A stretch of DNA of 64,000 bases from Radicibacter daui (GTDB lineage: Bacteria; Pseudomonadota; Alphaproteobacteria; Radicibacterales; Radicibacteraceae): positions 3,988,501 through 4,052,500 of the forward strand of contig CP131056.1 of assembly GCA_030657355.1 (NCBI GenBank). The letters run 5' to 3'. Position 1 is the first letter of the stretch; each line of letters opens with the position of its first letter. Shown in pieces: positions 57,134 through 64,000 of this stretch. The position numbers were made by a program, and so were the translations under genes. Under the pieces are notes generated by a model. It did not search any database. It was not told the DNA's origin and saw only the letters and a list, made by a program, of their open reading frames with translations.

Positions 57134-60055
57134 TTACTCGGTGACCGTCAGCGCCTTGTCGACCAGCGCTGCCTGCTCGGCAGCGTGGCGCTTGGCAAGG
57201 CCCGTTGCCGGCGCGGCGGCAATGGAGCGGCCGGAATAGAGCGGACGGCGGAACTTGTGGCCGATCTCTTCCAGCACGTCTTCGATGTGCCAGCGCACGA
57301 AAGACCAGCCGCCCATGTTGGCCGGCTCTTCCTGGCACCACAGCACCTGGGCGTTCGGATAACGCTTGAGCTGGTTGCCCACGGAAGTCCGCGGCCACGG
57401 GTAGAACTGCTCCAGACGGATGATGGCAACATCCTTGGTGCCGCGCTTTTCGCGCTCTTCCAGGAGGTCGTAATAGACCTTGCCCGAGCACATCACGACG
57501 CGGCGAATGTCCTTGTCGGCCACCAGCTGGTCGTCATAGGTCTCCGGCAGGACGCGATGGAACGACGTGCCCGGACCGAACTCTTCAAGCTTCGACACCG
57601 CACGCTTGTGACGCAGCAGCGACTTCGGCGTGAAGATGATGAGCGGCTTGCGGAACTGGCGGCGCATCTGGCGACGCAGCGCATGGTAGTAGTTCGCCGG
57701 CGTGGTGATGTTGCACACCTGCCAGTTATCCTCACCGCACATCTGCAGGTAACGCTCCATACGCGCGGAGCTGTGCTCCGGGCCCTGGCCTTCGTACCCG
57801 TGCGGCAGCAGCATCACCAGACCGGACATACGAAGCCACTTGGCTTCACCCGAGCTGATGAACTGGTCGATGATGATCTGGGCGCCGTTGGAGAAGTCGC
57901 CGAACTGGCCTTCCCACAGCACGAGCGCGTTCGGATCGGTAACCGAGTAGCCATATTCGAAGCCGACAACGCTGGCTTCGGCCAGCGGGCTGTCGAGAAC
58001 CTCGAACTTGCCCTGATCCGGCGCGACATGCTGCAGCGGCACGTACTTCTCTTCGTTCTCCTGGTCATAGAGAGCGGCATGACGCTGGGAGAAAGTTCCG
58101 CGACCGCAATCCTGACCGGAGAGGCGCACCCGGTAGCCCTGAGCGCAGAGCGTGCCGAAAGCCAGCGCCTCGCCCGTGGCCCAGTCAAAACCTTCGCCGG
58201 ACGACATCATGTCCTGCTTGGCCTTCAGCTGGCGGGCGATCTTCGGGTTGAGATTGAAGCTGTCCGGCACCGTGGTGATGGTGGCGCCGACCTTCTTCAA
58301 AAGGTCCATATCGCACTGGGTATCCCCCCGGCGATCATCACCCGAAGCCTGCTCGAAGCCGCGCCAGGCGCCTTCCAGCCAGTCGGCCTTGTTGGGCTTG
58401 TACGCCTGGGCTGCCTCGAACTCTTCTTCCAGCTTGGAATGGAAGGCATTCGCGCGGGCATCCACCTCGTCCTGGCTCAGCACGCCTTCGGCAACCAGCT
58501 TCTGCGAGTACAGCGTCCAGACCGACGGGTGGTCCTTGATGACGCGGTACATCGTCGGCTGGGTGAAGGCCGGCTCGTCGGCTTCGTTGTGGCCGTGGCG
58601 GCGATAGCACCACATATCGATCACAACGATCTTCTTGAAGGTCTGGCGGAACTCGGTCGCCATGCGCGCCACGCGGGCGCAGGCTTCCGGATCATCACCA
58701 TTCACATGGAAGATCGGCGCCTGGATGGTCTTGGCCACTTCGGTGGCATAGGGGCCAGAGCGCGCATCGGTCGGCTTGGTGGTGAAGCCGATCTGGTTAT
58801 TGATAATGATGTGGATCGAGCCGCCGACCTTGTAGCCCTTGAGCTCGGACATATCGAGCGTCTCGGGAACGAGGCCCTGGCCGGCGAAGGCAGCATCACC
58901 ATGCAGCAGGATCGGCAGCACCTTGTTGCCGCGCGGCTCAAGGTCACCCAGCTGGTCTTCCTTGGCGCGGACACGGCCGATGATGACCGGATCAACCGCT
59001 TCAAGGTGCGACGGGTTGGCATTCAGCGACAGGTGGACGGCATTGCCGTCGAAGTCGCGGTCGGCGGAAGTGCCGAGATGATACTTCACGTCGCCCGAAC
59101 CCAGATCTTCCGGGTTCGAGGAGACGCCCTGGAATTCCGCGAACATCTTGCGCAGGGGCTTGGACATCACATTGGCCAGCACATTGAGGCGGCCGCGGTG
59201 CGCCATGCCCAGCACCACTTCCTGCACGCCGGCCTTGGCGGCGGTGTGCAGCACTTCTTCCATCAGCGGAATGAGCGCTTCACCACCATCGACGCCGAAG
59301 CGCTTGGTGCCCTTGAACTTGGTGTTGAGATACTTCTCGAACAGTTCGGAGCGGGTGGTGTTGTCGAAGATGCGCAGCTTCTCGTCCCGCGACAGCGGCG
59401 GAGCCAGCTCGGCATTCTCCATATGGTACTGGATCCACTGCTTCTGGTCGGGATCCTGGATGTGCATGTACTCGACGCCGACATGAGCGCAGTAAGTGCG
59501 ATGCAGCTTGGCGATGATCTCGCGCAGCGTCGCCGTCTCAAAGCCCAGCACGCCGTCGATGAAGATCGCACGGTCCATGTCGGCATCGGAAAAGCCGTAG
59601 GACGCCGGATCAAGCTCCGGATGGTGCGCGAAAGTCTGCAGACCGAGGGGGTCCAGCGTCGCCAGCATGTGGCCGCGGATGCGATAGGCGCGGATCAGCA
59701 TGATCGCGCGGATCGAATCAATCGTGTGCTGGCGCACATAGGTGTCGGCGGTGCCGGGGTCACCGGCCGGAGCCGGCACGGCCGGGCCGGCCTTGCCATT
59801 CCTGGCGGCCTTCGCCTTGGCGGCGGCCTCCTCTTCCGGGTCAACCTGGCCGACCACACGGGCCTTGACCTTGGTCCAGGACGGGCCCTTCACATCCGTC
59901 AGCGCGGCGCCCAGATCGTCGCCCATCTCGCTGAAAAGCTCGGCCCAGCTGGTATCGACCGATTTGGGGTCCTCCAGCCAGCGAGCATAAATTTCAGCGA
60001 GAAAGACGGCGTTAGCGCCGGAGAGAAGCGAGGCCTTGTCTAGTGCCGATCCCAT
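57134..60055 (-). CDS. sucA: 2-oxoglutarate dehydrogenase E1 component
   Basis: This 973-aa ThDP-dependent decarboxylase is the first enzyme of the 2-oxoglutarate dehydrogenase complex. Landmarks are GSALDKASLLSGANAVFLAEIYARWLEDP at the N-terminus, VVLGMAHRGRLNVLANVMSKP, GDAAFAGQGLVPETL, INNQIGFTT and SARMERYLQMCGEDNWQVCN near the end. An Ala/Lys-rich segment near residue 80 links the N-terminal E2-binding region to the catalytic part. The start ATG at 60055 lies about 90 nt from the predicted promoter. The length agrees with the family. Confidence 0.97.
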   Translation of the reverse strand: MGSALDKASLLSGANAVFLAEIYARWLEDPKSVDTSWAELFSEMGDDLGAALTDVKGPSWTKVKARVVGQVDPEEEAAAKAKAARNGKAGPAVPAPAGDPGTADTYVRQHTIDSIRAIMLIRAYRIRGHMLATLDPLGLQTFAHHPELDPASYGFSDADMDRAIFIDGVLGFETATLREIIAKLHRTYCAHVGVEYMHIQDPDQKQWIQYHMENAELAPPLSRDEKLRIFDNTTRSELFEKYLNTKFKGTKRFGVDGGEALIPLMEEVLHTAAKAGVQEVVLGMAHRGRLNVLANVMSKPLRKMFAEFQGVSSNPEDLGSGDVKYHLGTSADRDFDGNAVHLSLNANPSHLEAVDPVIIGRVRAKEDQLGDLEPRGNKVLPILLHGDAAFAGQGLVPETLDMSELKGYKVGGSIHIIINNQIGFTTKPTDARSGPYATEVAKTIQAPIFHVNGDDPEACARVARMATEFRQTFKKIVVIDMWCYRRHGHNEADEPAFTQPTMYRVIKDHPSVWTLYSQKLVAEGVLSQDEVDARANAFHSKLEEEFEAAQAYKPNKADWLEGAWRGFEQASGDDRRGDTQCDMDLLKKVGATITTVPDSFNLNPKIARQLKAKQDMMSSGEGFDWATGEALAFGTLCAQGYRVRLSGQDCGRGTFSQRHAALYDQENEEKYVPLQHVAPDQGKFEVLDSPLAEASVVGFEYGYSVTDPNALVLWEGQFGDFSNGAQIIIDQFISSGEAKWLRMSGLVMLLPHGYEGQGPEHSSARMERYLQMCGEDNWQVCNITTPANYYHALRRQMRRQFRKPLIIFTPKSLLRHKRAVSKLEEFGPGTSFHRVLPETYDDQLVADKDIRRVVMCSGKVYYDLLEEREKRGTKDVAIIRLEQFYPWPRTSVGNQLKRYPNAQVLWCQEEPANMGGWSFVRWHIEDVLEEIGHKFRRPLYSGRSIAAAPATGLAKRHAAEQAALVDKALTVTE

Positions 60056-60404
60056 TTCTGGCTCTCAATCCCGTCCGTGGGGGCGGGCCCTGATCATGAA
60101 AGAAAAATGGCGCGCGAAGGCCATGCGGAAACCGACCCGCGACCGGGCCGCACTATAGAAGCATGGTTTCGGAGGGGCAAAAGGAACCGCATGAAAAAAA
60201 GTGAATTTTCCTGCGGGACGGTGAAGCCATCCTGGACCTGTTGCAACAAAGCCATCCGCTGGTTGCGCCGGTGGTGCGGCGATCATACGCCAGGTCGCAT
60301 GCGTTGCATCATGCCGAGCAGGCAACTCTGCATCCCGAAGATGGCATTAAAGCCGGTGGGCGCCTTGGCGGTTCCTGCCCCTTTTCGCCCGGGCCGCAAC
60401 GGAG
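60056..60404. other. Region upstream of sucA
   Basis: These 349 bases hold the sucA promoter (listed separately) and the leader. The remainder has no supported gene. Short open frames lack ribosome-binding sites and coding-like composition. Confidence 0.6.
60152..60180 (-). promoter_or_regulatory. Predicted promoter of sucA
   Basis: On the minus strand TTGCCC (60175-60180), an exact 17-nt spacer and TATAGT (60152-60157) make a good housekeeping promoter. The leader to the sucA ATG would be about 90 nt. Confidence 0.6.
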
Positions 60405-60881
60405 CTAACCGGCGTTATCGACTTTCAGGATCTCCACCAGCATCGGTGGCTGGCGCGGACCGACTTCTATCTCGTCCCCGGCCTCGGCGCCCATGATGCC
60501 GGCGGCGATCGGCGACACCCAGCTCAGCCGACCCTCGGCCGGGTCAGCTTCGTCCTCACCAACAATTTCAAAGACTTCCGCCTTGCGTCCGTCACGCTTC
60601 AGCGTAACGCGGGTGCCAAACCCAACGGCCGCAGACGTGGCATCCGGCTGGCTGAGCTCGGCGGTTTCGCGCCGCGCCATCCAGTAACGCAGGTCTCGGC
60701 GCAGCCATAAAAGCTTCTCGGCGGAGGGGTTGGCCGCAAGCTCCGCCTGCAACTCGGCCACCTTGTCCTCGATCAGCTGCAATCCCCGCCGCGTCACCAG
60801 ATTGCGATGCGGGCTTATCTTGAGGTCCGGCGGTGCTTCCGGACCGGCATTGTCCTGCTCGCGGACGAAAGCGCGGCTCAT
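60405..60881 (-). CDS. greB: GreA/GreB-family transcription elongation factor
   Basis: This 158-aa protein has an N-terminal coiled-coil (LVTRRGLQLIEDKVAELQAELAANPSAEKLLWLRRDLRYWMARRE) and a C-terminal FKBP-like domain (GFGTRVTLKRDGRKAEVFEIVGEDEADPAEGRLSWVSPIAAGIMGAEAGDEIEV). The opening MSRAFVREQD resembles GreB-type proteins. Such factors stimulate transcript cleavage in stalled RNA polymerase; the acidic coiled-coil tip should be checked before assuming cleavage activity, since paralogues (e.g. Rnk) lack it. It lies between sucD and sucA with its own boundaries: the sucCD terminator is upstream of it. Confidence 0.85.
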   Translation of the reverse strand: MSRAFVREQDNAGPEAPPDLKISPHRNLVTRRGLQLIEDKVAELQAELAANPSAEKLLWLRRDLRYWMARRETAELSQPDATSAAVGFGTRVTLKRDGRKAEVFEIVGEDEADPAEGRLSWVSPIAAGIMGAEAGDEIEVGPRQPPMLVEILKVDNAG

Positions 60882-61013
60882 ATCACTTCGGCTCCGTTAC
60901 TCACCTCTATATGGGGAGCGCTGGCGGGATGGAGGTCAAGAGCCTGTTTCCCTGCCCCCCGAACCGTCCGGCAGGGCACTTTGGGGCGAATCACTCCGTT
61001 ATGCAGTATAGCG

Positions 61014-61051
61014 CCAAAACAAAACCGCCACCGGAACGGATCCGGCGGCGG
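61014..61051 (-). terminator. Terminator of sucCD
   Basis: An 11-bp stem with one G-U pair (61025-61035 with 61041-61051) is followed on the minus strand by TTTTGTTTT. It separates sucCD from the greB-like gene. Confidence 0.88.
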
Positions 61052-61083
61052 CCTTGTACATTTGCGGCTGCGATTGAAGGAAC

Positions 61084-61959
61084 TTAGCCCTTCATCGCCT
61101 TCAGCATGGTCGAACCCAGCGATGCCGGGCTGTCGGCCACGTGAATGCCGGCGGCCTTGAGGGCCTCGATCTTGTAGGCGGCAGTGTCGTTGCCGCCGGA
61201 GATCACGGCACCGGCATGGCCCATGCGGCGGCCCGGAGGAGCGGTCGCACCGGCGATGAAACCGACAACCGGCTTCTTTGCCTTGGCGGACTTGAGCAGC
61301 TCGGCGCCGTCGACCTCGGCGTTACCGCCGATTTCGCCGATCATGATGATGCCCTGGGTCTCGTCATCGGCCAGGAACATCTCCAGCACGTCAACGAAGT
61401 TGGTGCCGTTGACCGGGTCGCCGCCGATGCCGACGCAGCTGGTCTGGCCGAGGCCGACAGCGGTGGTCTGGGCAACAGCTTCATAGGTCAGCGTGCCCGA
61501 ACGGGACACGACACCGATCTTGCCGCGGCTGTGGATGTGGCCCGGCATGATGCCGATCTTGCACTCACCCGGCGTGATCACGCCCGGGCAGTTCGGACCG
61601 ATGAGGCGGGTTTTGGAACCCTGCAGGGCGCGCTTGACGCGCACCATGTCGAGAACCGGGATGCCTTCGGTGATGCAGACCACGAGCTCGATGCCGGCAT
61701 CGATGGCTTCCAGGATCGCGTCGGCCGCGAAGGGCGGCGGAACGTAGATCGCGGAAGCATTGGCGCCGGTACGGGCACGGGCTTCGGCCACAGTGTCGAA
61801 CACCGGCAGGTCAAGGTGGCTGGAGCCGCCCTTGCCCGGGGTCACGCCGCCAACCATCTTGGTGCCGTAGGCGATGGCCTGCTCGGAGTGGAAGGTGCCC
61901 TGCGCGCCGGTGAAGCCCTGACAGATCACCTTGGTGTTCTTGTCGACGAGAATGGCCAT
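61084..61959 (-). CDS. sucD: Succinate-CoA ligase, alpha subunit
   Basis: This 291-aa subunit carries the CoA-binding Rossmann domain ([22 protein letters not shown]) and the phosphohistidine in [34 protein letters not shown] is also invariant. With SucC it makes ATP or GTP from succinyl-CoA in the TCA cycle. It starts 2 nt after the sucC stop. Confidence 0.97.
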   Translation of the reverse strand: MAILVDKNTKVICQGFTGAQGTFHSEQAIAYGTKMVGGVTPGKGGSSHLDLPVFDTVAEARARTGANASAIYVPPPFAADAILEAIDAGIELVVCITEGIPVLDMVRVKRALQGSKTRLIGPNCPGVITPGECKIGIMPGHIHSRGKIGVVSRSGTLTYEAVAQTTAVGLGQTSCVGIGGDPVNGTNFVDVLEMFLADDETQGIIMIGEIGGNAEVDGAELLKSAKAKKPVVGFIAGATAPPGRRMGHAGAVISGGNDTAAYKIEALKAAGIHVADSPASLGSTMLKAMKG

Positions 61960-61961
61960 GA

Positions 61962-63158
61962 TTAAGCCGCCTCCTTCACCGCTTTGACGATCTTGTCTGC
62001 CGCATCCGCCAGATTGTCGGCGGATTTGATCGGCAGGCCGGATTCGGAGAGGATCTTCTTGCCCAGCTCCACATTGGTACCCTCGAGACGCACGACCAGC
62101 GGCACGTGCAGGCTCACTTCCTTGGCCGCCGCGATCACGCCTTCGGCGATGACGTCGCAGCGCATGATGCCGCCGAAGATGTTGACGAGGATGCCCTCGA
62201 CATTGGGATCGCTGAGAATCAGCTTGAAGGCCTGCGTCACGCGCTCTTTGGTAGCGCCGCCGCCGACATCAAGGAAGTTCGCCGGCTCGCCGCCATAGAG
62301 CTTGATGATGTCCATGGTGGCCATCGCGAGACCCGCGCCGTTCACCATGCAGCCGATGTTGCCGTCGAGCTTCACATAGTTCAGCTCGTGCTTGCTGGCT
62401 TCGACTTCAGCCGGATCTTCCTCGTCGAGGTCGCGCAGCTCAAGCACATCCTTGTGACGGAAGAGCGCGTTGTCGTCGAAGCCCATCTTGGCGTCGAGGG
62501 CCAGCACTTCGCCAGCACCGGTGACGATCAGCGGGTTGATCTCGAGCATGGAAGCGTCGAGGTCGTTGAAGGCCTTGTAGAGGCTGGCGATCAGCTTGGA
62601 CGCGCTCTTCACCGCGTCGCCGGTGAGGCCGAGGCCGAAGGCGATCTTGCGGGTGTGGAACGGCTGGATGCCGGTTGCCGGGTCAACAGCCACGGAGATG
62701 ATCTTCTCCGGGGTGTGCGCGGCCACTTCCTCGATCTCCATGCCGCCTTCGGTGGAGGCGAGGATGGTGACGCGGCCGGTGCCACGATCAACCAGCAGGG
62801 AGAGATAAAGCTCGCGCTGAATGTCAGCGCCGGCTTCAACATAGATGCGCTTCACTTCACGGCCGGCAGCGCCGGTCTGCTTGGTGACGAGCACATGGCC
62901 AAGCATCGCTTCGGCAGCAGCCTTGACCTCGTCCAGCGACTTGACGACGCGAACGCCGCCCTTGCCGTTCGGATCATCCTTGAAGCGACCGGCACCGCGG
63001 CCACCTGCATGGATCTGCGACTTGACGACGTAAACCGGGCCGGGCAGGGCCTTGGCCGCCTCAACCGCTTCATCAGCGGTGTAGGCCGGCGCACCCTGCG
63101 GCACCGCTACGCCATATTTGCGCAGCAGCTGTTTGGCCTGGTACTCATGAATATTCAT
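61962..63158 (-). CDS. sucC: Succinate-CoA ligase, ADP-forming, beta subunit
   Basis: This 398-aa ATP-grasp subunit shows the opening [40 protein letters not shown], the Mg-binding LEINPLIVT and the [16 protein letters not shown] segment. It is the first gene of sucCD. The upstream malate dehydrogenase gene usually found in this order would lie beyond the unrelated rpmJ gene or is elsewhere; it is not in the window. Confidence 0.97.
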   Translation of the reverse strand: MNIHEYQAKQLLRKYGVAVPQGAPAYTADEAVEAAKALPGPVYVVKSQIHAGGRGAGRFKDDPNGKGGVRVVKSLDEVKAAAEAMLGHVLVTKQTGAAGREVKRIYVEAGADIQRELYLSLLVDRGTGRVTILASTEGGMEIEEVAAHTPEKIISVAVDPATGIQPFHTRKIAFGLGLTGDAVKSASKLIASLYKAFNDLDASMLEINPLIVTGAGEVLALDAKMGFDDNALFRHKDVLELRDLDEEDPAEVEASKHELNYVKLDGNIGCMVNGAGLAMATMDIIKLYGGEPANFLDVGGGATKERVTQAFKLILSDPNVEGILVNIFGGIMRCDVIAEGVIAAAKEVSLHVPLVVRLEGTNVELGKKILSESGLPIKSADNLADAADKIVKAVKEAA

Positions 63159-63524
63159 CTGTTCCGTCCCCCTGGCGATTTACCCAAGTGAAATCGGGGC
63201 CAATTTGGTTGAGACGAGGCCTCCGCCGTGGCGCCTTACGCCGGACTATGGCCGGCGCACGGCAGCGGATGCCCTGTGCGGGAGTTCGCGCACTTTAGTC
63301 TCTTGAACGGCAGAGTCCACAGCGCTGGTGGGGAAAAACGCAGCAAAGTGATGCGTCGCACAACAAATATGATGCAGGTGCGAAATAGCCAGAGACAGAA
63401 ATGAAAAACGCTCGGCGGACCCTTGCTTGTGCAAAGGTCCGCCGAGCGTTTTTACTTTAGAACTTTTACCGGTGAAGCACCGATACCTGCCACAAGGGCA
63501 GCCAGCAGGCCTCAACCCGTTTTC
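63159..63524. other. Upstream region of sucC with the rpmJ terminator
   Basis: These 366 bases have no supported gene. They include the promoter region for sucC (no clear -35/-10 pair found by eye) and the rpmJ terminator listed separately. Confidence 0.6.
63404..63453. terminator. Terminator of rpmJ
   Basis: A long stem (18 bp, 63404-63421 with 63436-63453), with A5 and T5 on its two sides, lies about 70 nt downstream of rpmJ on the minus strand. Confidence 0.9.
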
Positions 63525-63650
63525 TCAGCCCTGGCGAGCCTTGAAACGCGGGTTCTTCTTGTTGATGACGTAGACCCGGCCACGGCGACGAATGACACGG
63601 CAGTTCTTGTCGCGGCTCTTGAGGGTCTTCAGCGAATTGGCGACCTTCAT
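63525..63650 (-). CDS. rpmJ: 50S ribosomal protein L36, zinc-free type
   Basis: This 41-aa protein begins [16 protein letters not shown] and ends [12 protein letters not shown], as in L36 of alphaproteobacteria. It has only one cysteine ([11 protein letters not shown]) and lacks the CxxC...CxxxxH zinc ribbon, so it is the C-minus (zinc-independent) form. The gene is short but its start, stop and basic composition are unmistakable. It is on the minus strand, with its own terminator downstream. Confidence 0.95.
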   Translation of the reverse strand: MKVANSLKTLKSRDKNCRVIRRRGRVYVINKKNPRFKARQG

Positions 63651-63782
63651 CGAAGAATTCCTTTACATCAGGCGCTCTGGAAGCGTCTTGAGCGCGCGCT
63701 TATACGAAGCATGCCAATATGAGTCAAGGGCAACAGCCAGCCTGTGGGCAGCAAAAAAGCTGCAATTCCGCCGCAATGCGGG

Positions 63783-64000
63783 TCAGGTGACCGGGTCGCC
63801 GGCGCGGAAGCCGAAGAAACGATAGACCTTGAGCCCGTGATCGAGCGCGTTGACGCGCCGCGCCCACAGCTCCGCCTCATAGAACATCAGCATCAGCGTC
63901 TCCCTGGACGCCTTGCGGTCGCGCAGCACATCGGTGAAGTTGGACCAGGCCCCGAGTGCCAGCTGGCGGTGCTCGTCGGTAATGTCCTCGATGATGCGCA
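63783..64000 (-). CDS. C-terminal part of an unknown protein (5' end outside window)
   Basis: The last 71 residues of a minus-strand gene enter the window: RIIEDITDEHRQLALGAWS, then ETLMLMFYEAELWARRVNALDHG, ending FFGFRAGDPVT. It looks helical. The start lies beyond 64000. I do not recognise the family from this fragment. Confidence 0.6.
   Translation of the reverse strand, partial: RIIEDITDEHRQLALGAWSNFTDVLRDRKASRETLMLMFYEAELWARRVNALDHGLKVYRFFGFRAGDPVT

Noticed and set aside
57185-60043. Very long open frame (about 950 codons) antisense to sucA
   Set aside because: It is a mirror of codon bias in a high-GC gene. There is no ribosome-binding site or domain similarity, while sucA on the other strand is fully recognisable.
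1-64000. CRISPR array, prophage or insertion sequence
   Set aside because: No regularly spaced direct repeats, no transposase and no phage structural genes were found.

Overview
This 64 kb window is high-GC chromosomal DNA from an alphaproteobacterium, probably a free-living, respiring, Rhodospirillales-like heterotroph. The family assignment is an inference. The lineage evidence is a liv operon carrying a DUF6867 gene, a three-subunit proton-translocating transhydrogenase (pntAA-pntAB-pntB), Coq7 for ubiquinone, GluQ-RS, a zinc-free 41-residue L36, and suc genes arranged sucC-sucD / greB-like / sucA-sucB / lpd. There is no rRNA, CRISPR array, insertion sequence or recognisable prophage. One tRNA-Leu(CAA) is present.

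Layout. 1-6.5 kb: the end of an allophanate hydrolase, then a complete branched-chain amino-acid ABC operon (livH-M-G-F, DUF6867, livK). 6.5-10.4 kb: a ThDP enzyme, a Gfo/Idh/MocA oxidoreductase and a ThuA-like protein, all on the minus strand. 10.7-12.0 kb: chorismate mutase and an unusual N6-methyltransferase-fold protein without a visible catalytic motif IV. 12.1-18.5 kb: a five-gene minus-strand operon (N-formylglutamate-amidohydrolase-like hydrolase, ethanolamine-type permease, glutamine-synthetase-like ligase, aldehyde dehydrogenase, iron alcohol dehydrogenase). It faces a divergent RpiR regulator, which is followed by an isochorismatase-like hydrolase. 20-30 kb: housekeeping genes (xanthine PRTase, transhydrogenase, threonine aldolase, SufE, APS reductase, rhomboid). 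29.5-34.8 kb: redox and stress genes (DsbA-like/HxlR pair, FMN glutamate-synthase-like protein, aldo/keto reductase, MsrA).

34.9-38.0 kb: a compact restriction-modification island with overlapping genes: Dcm-type C5 methyltransferase, Vsr nicking enzyme and EcoRII-type endonuclease. 38.1-40.8 kb: a LysR regulator followed by an SDR that lacks the catalytic Tyr, a 4-OT-like tautomerase and a DUF3237 protein. 40.8-41.7 kb: an AT-rich islet with a HEPN-like ORFan at the 3' end of tRNA-Leu. 41.8-51.4 kb: mixed metabolism and envelope genes (MSOX-like oxidase, DsbB, Coq7, FadL, HNH, esterase, GluQ-RS, Upp, a GGDEF protein, TerC, L28). 51.8-53.2 kb: two cysteine-free proteins of unknown function with their own promoter. 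53.3-63.2 kb: the 2-oxoglutarate dehydrogenase and succinyl-CoA synthetase genes. The window ends with rpmJ and the 3' part of an unknown gene.

The most interesting system is the 12-18.5 kb operon. It reads as an amino-alcohol version of the gamma-glutamylated putrescine (Puu) pathway: import, gamma-glutamylation of the amine, oxidation of alcohol to aldehyde to acid, then release of glutamate. Ethanolamine as substrate, with glycine as product, is the simplest hypothesis; 3-aminopropanol would give beta-alanine. Second-tier items are the motif-IV-less methyltransferase-like protein, the Tyr-less SDR cluster, the tRNA-linked HEPN gene, the cysteine-free protein pair, and a diguanylate cyclase whose N-terminal domain looks like a CZB domain that has lost most zinc ligands.
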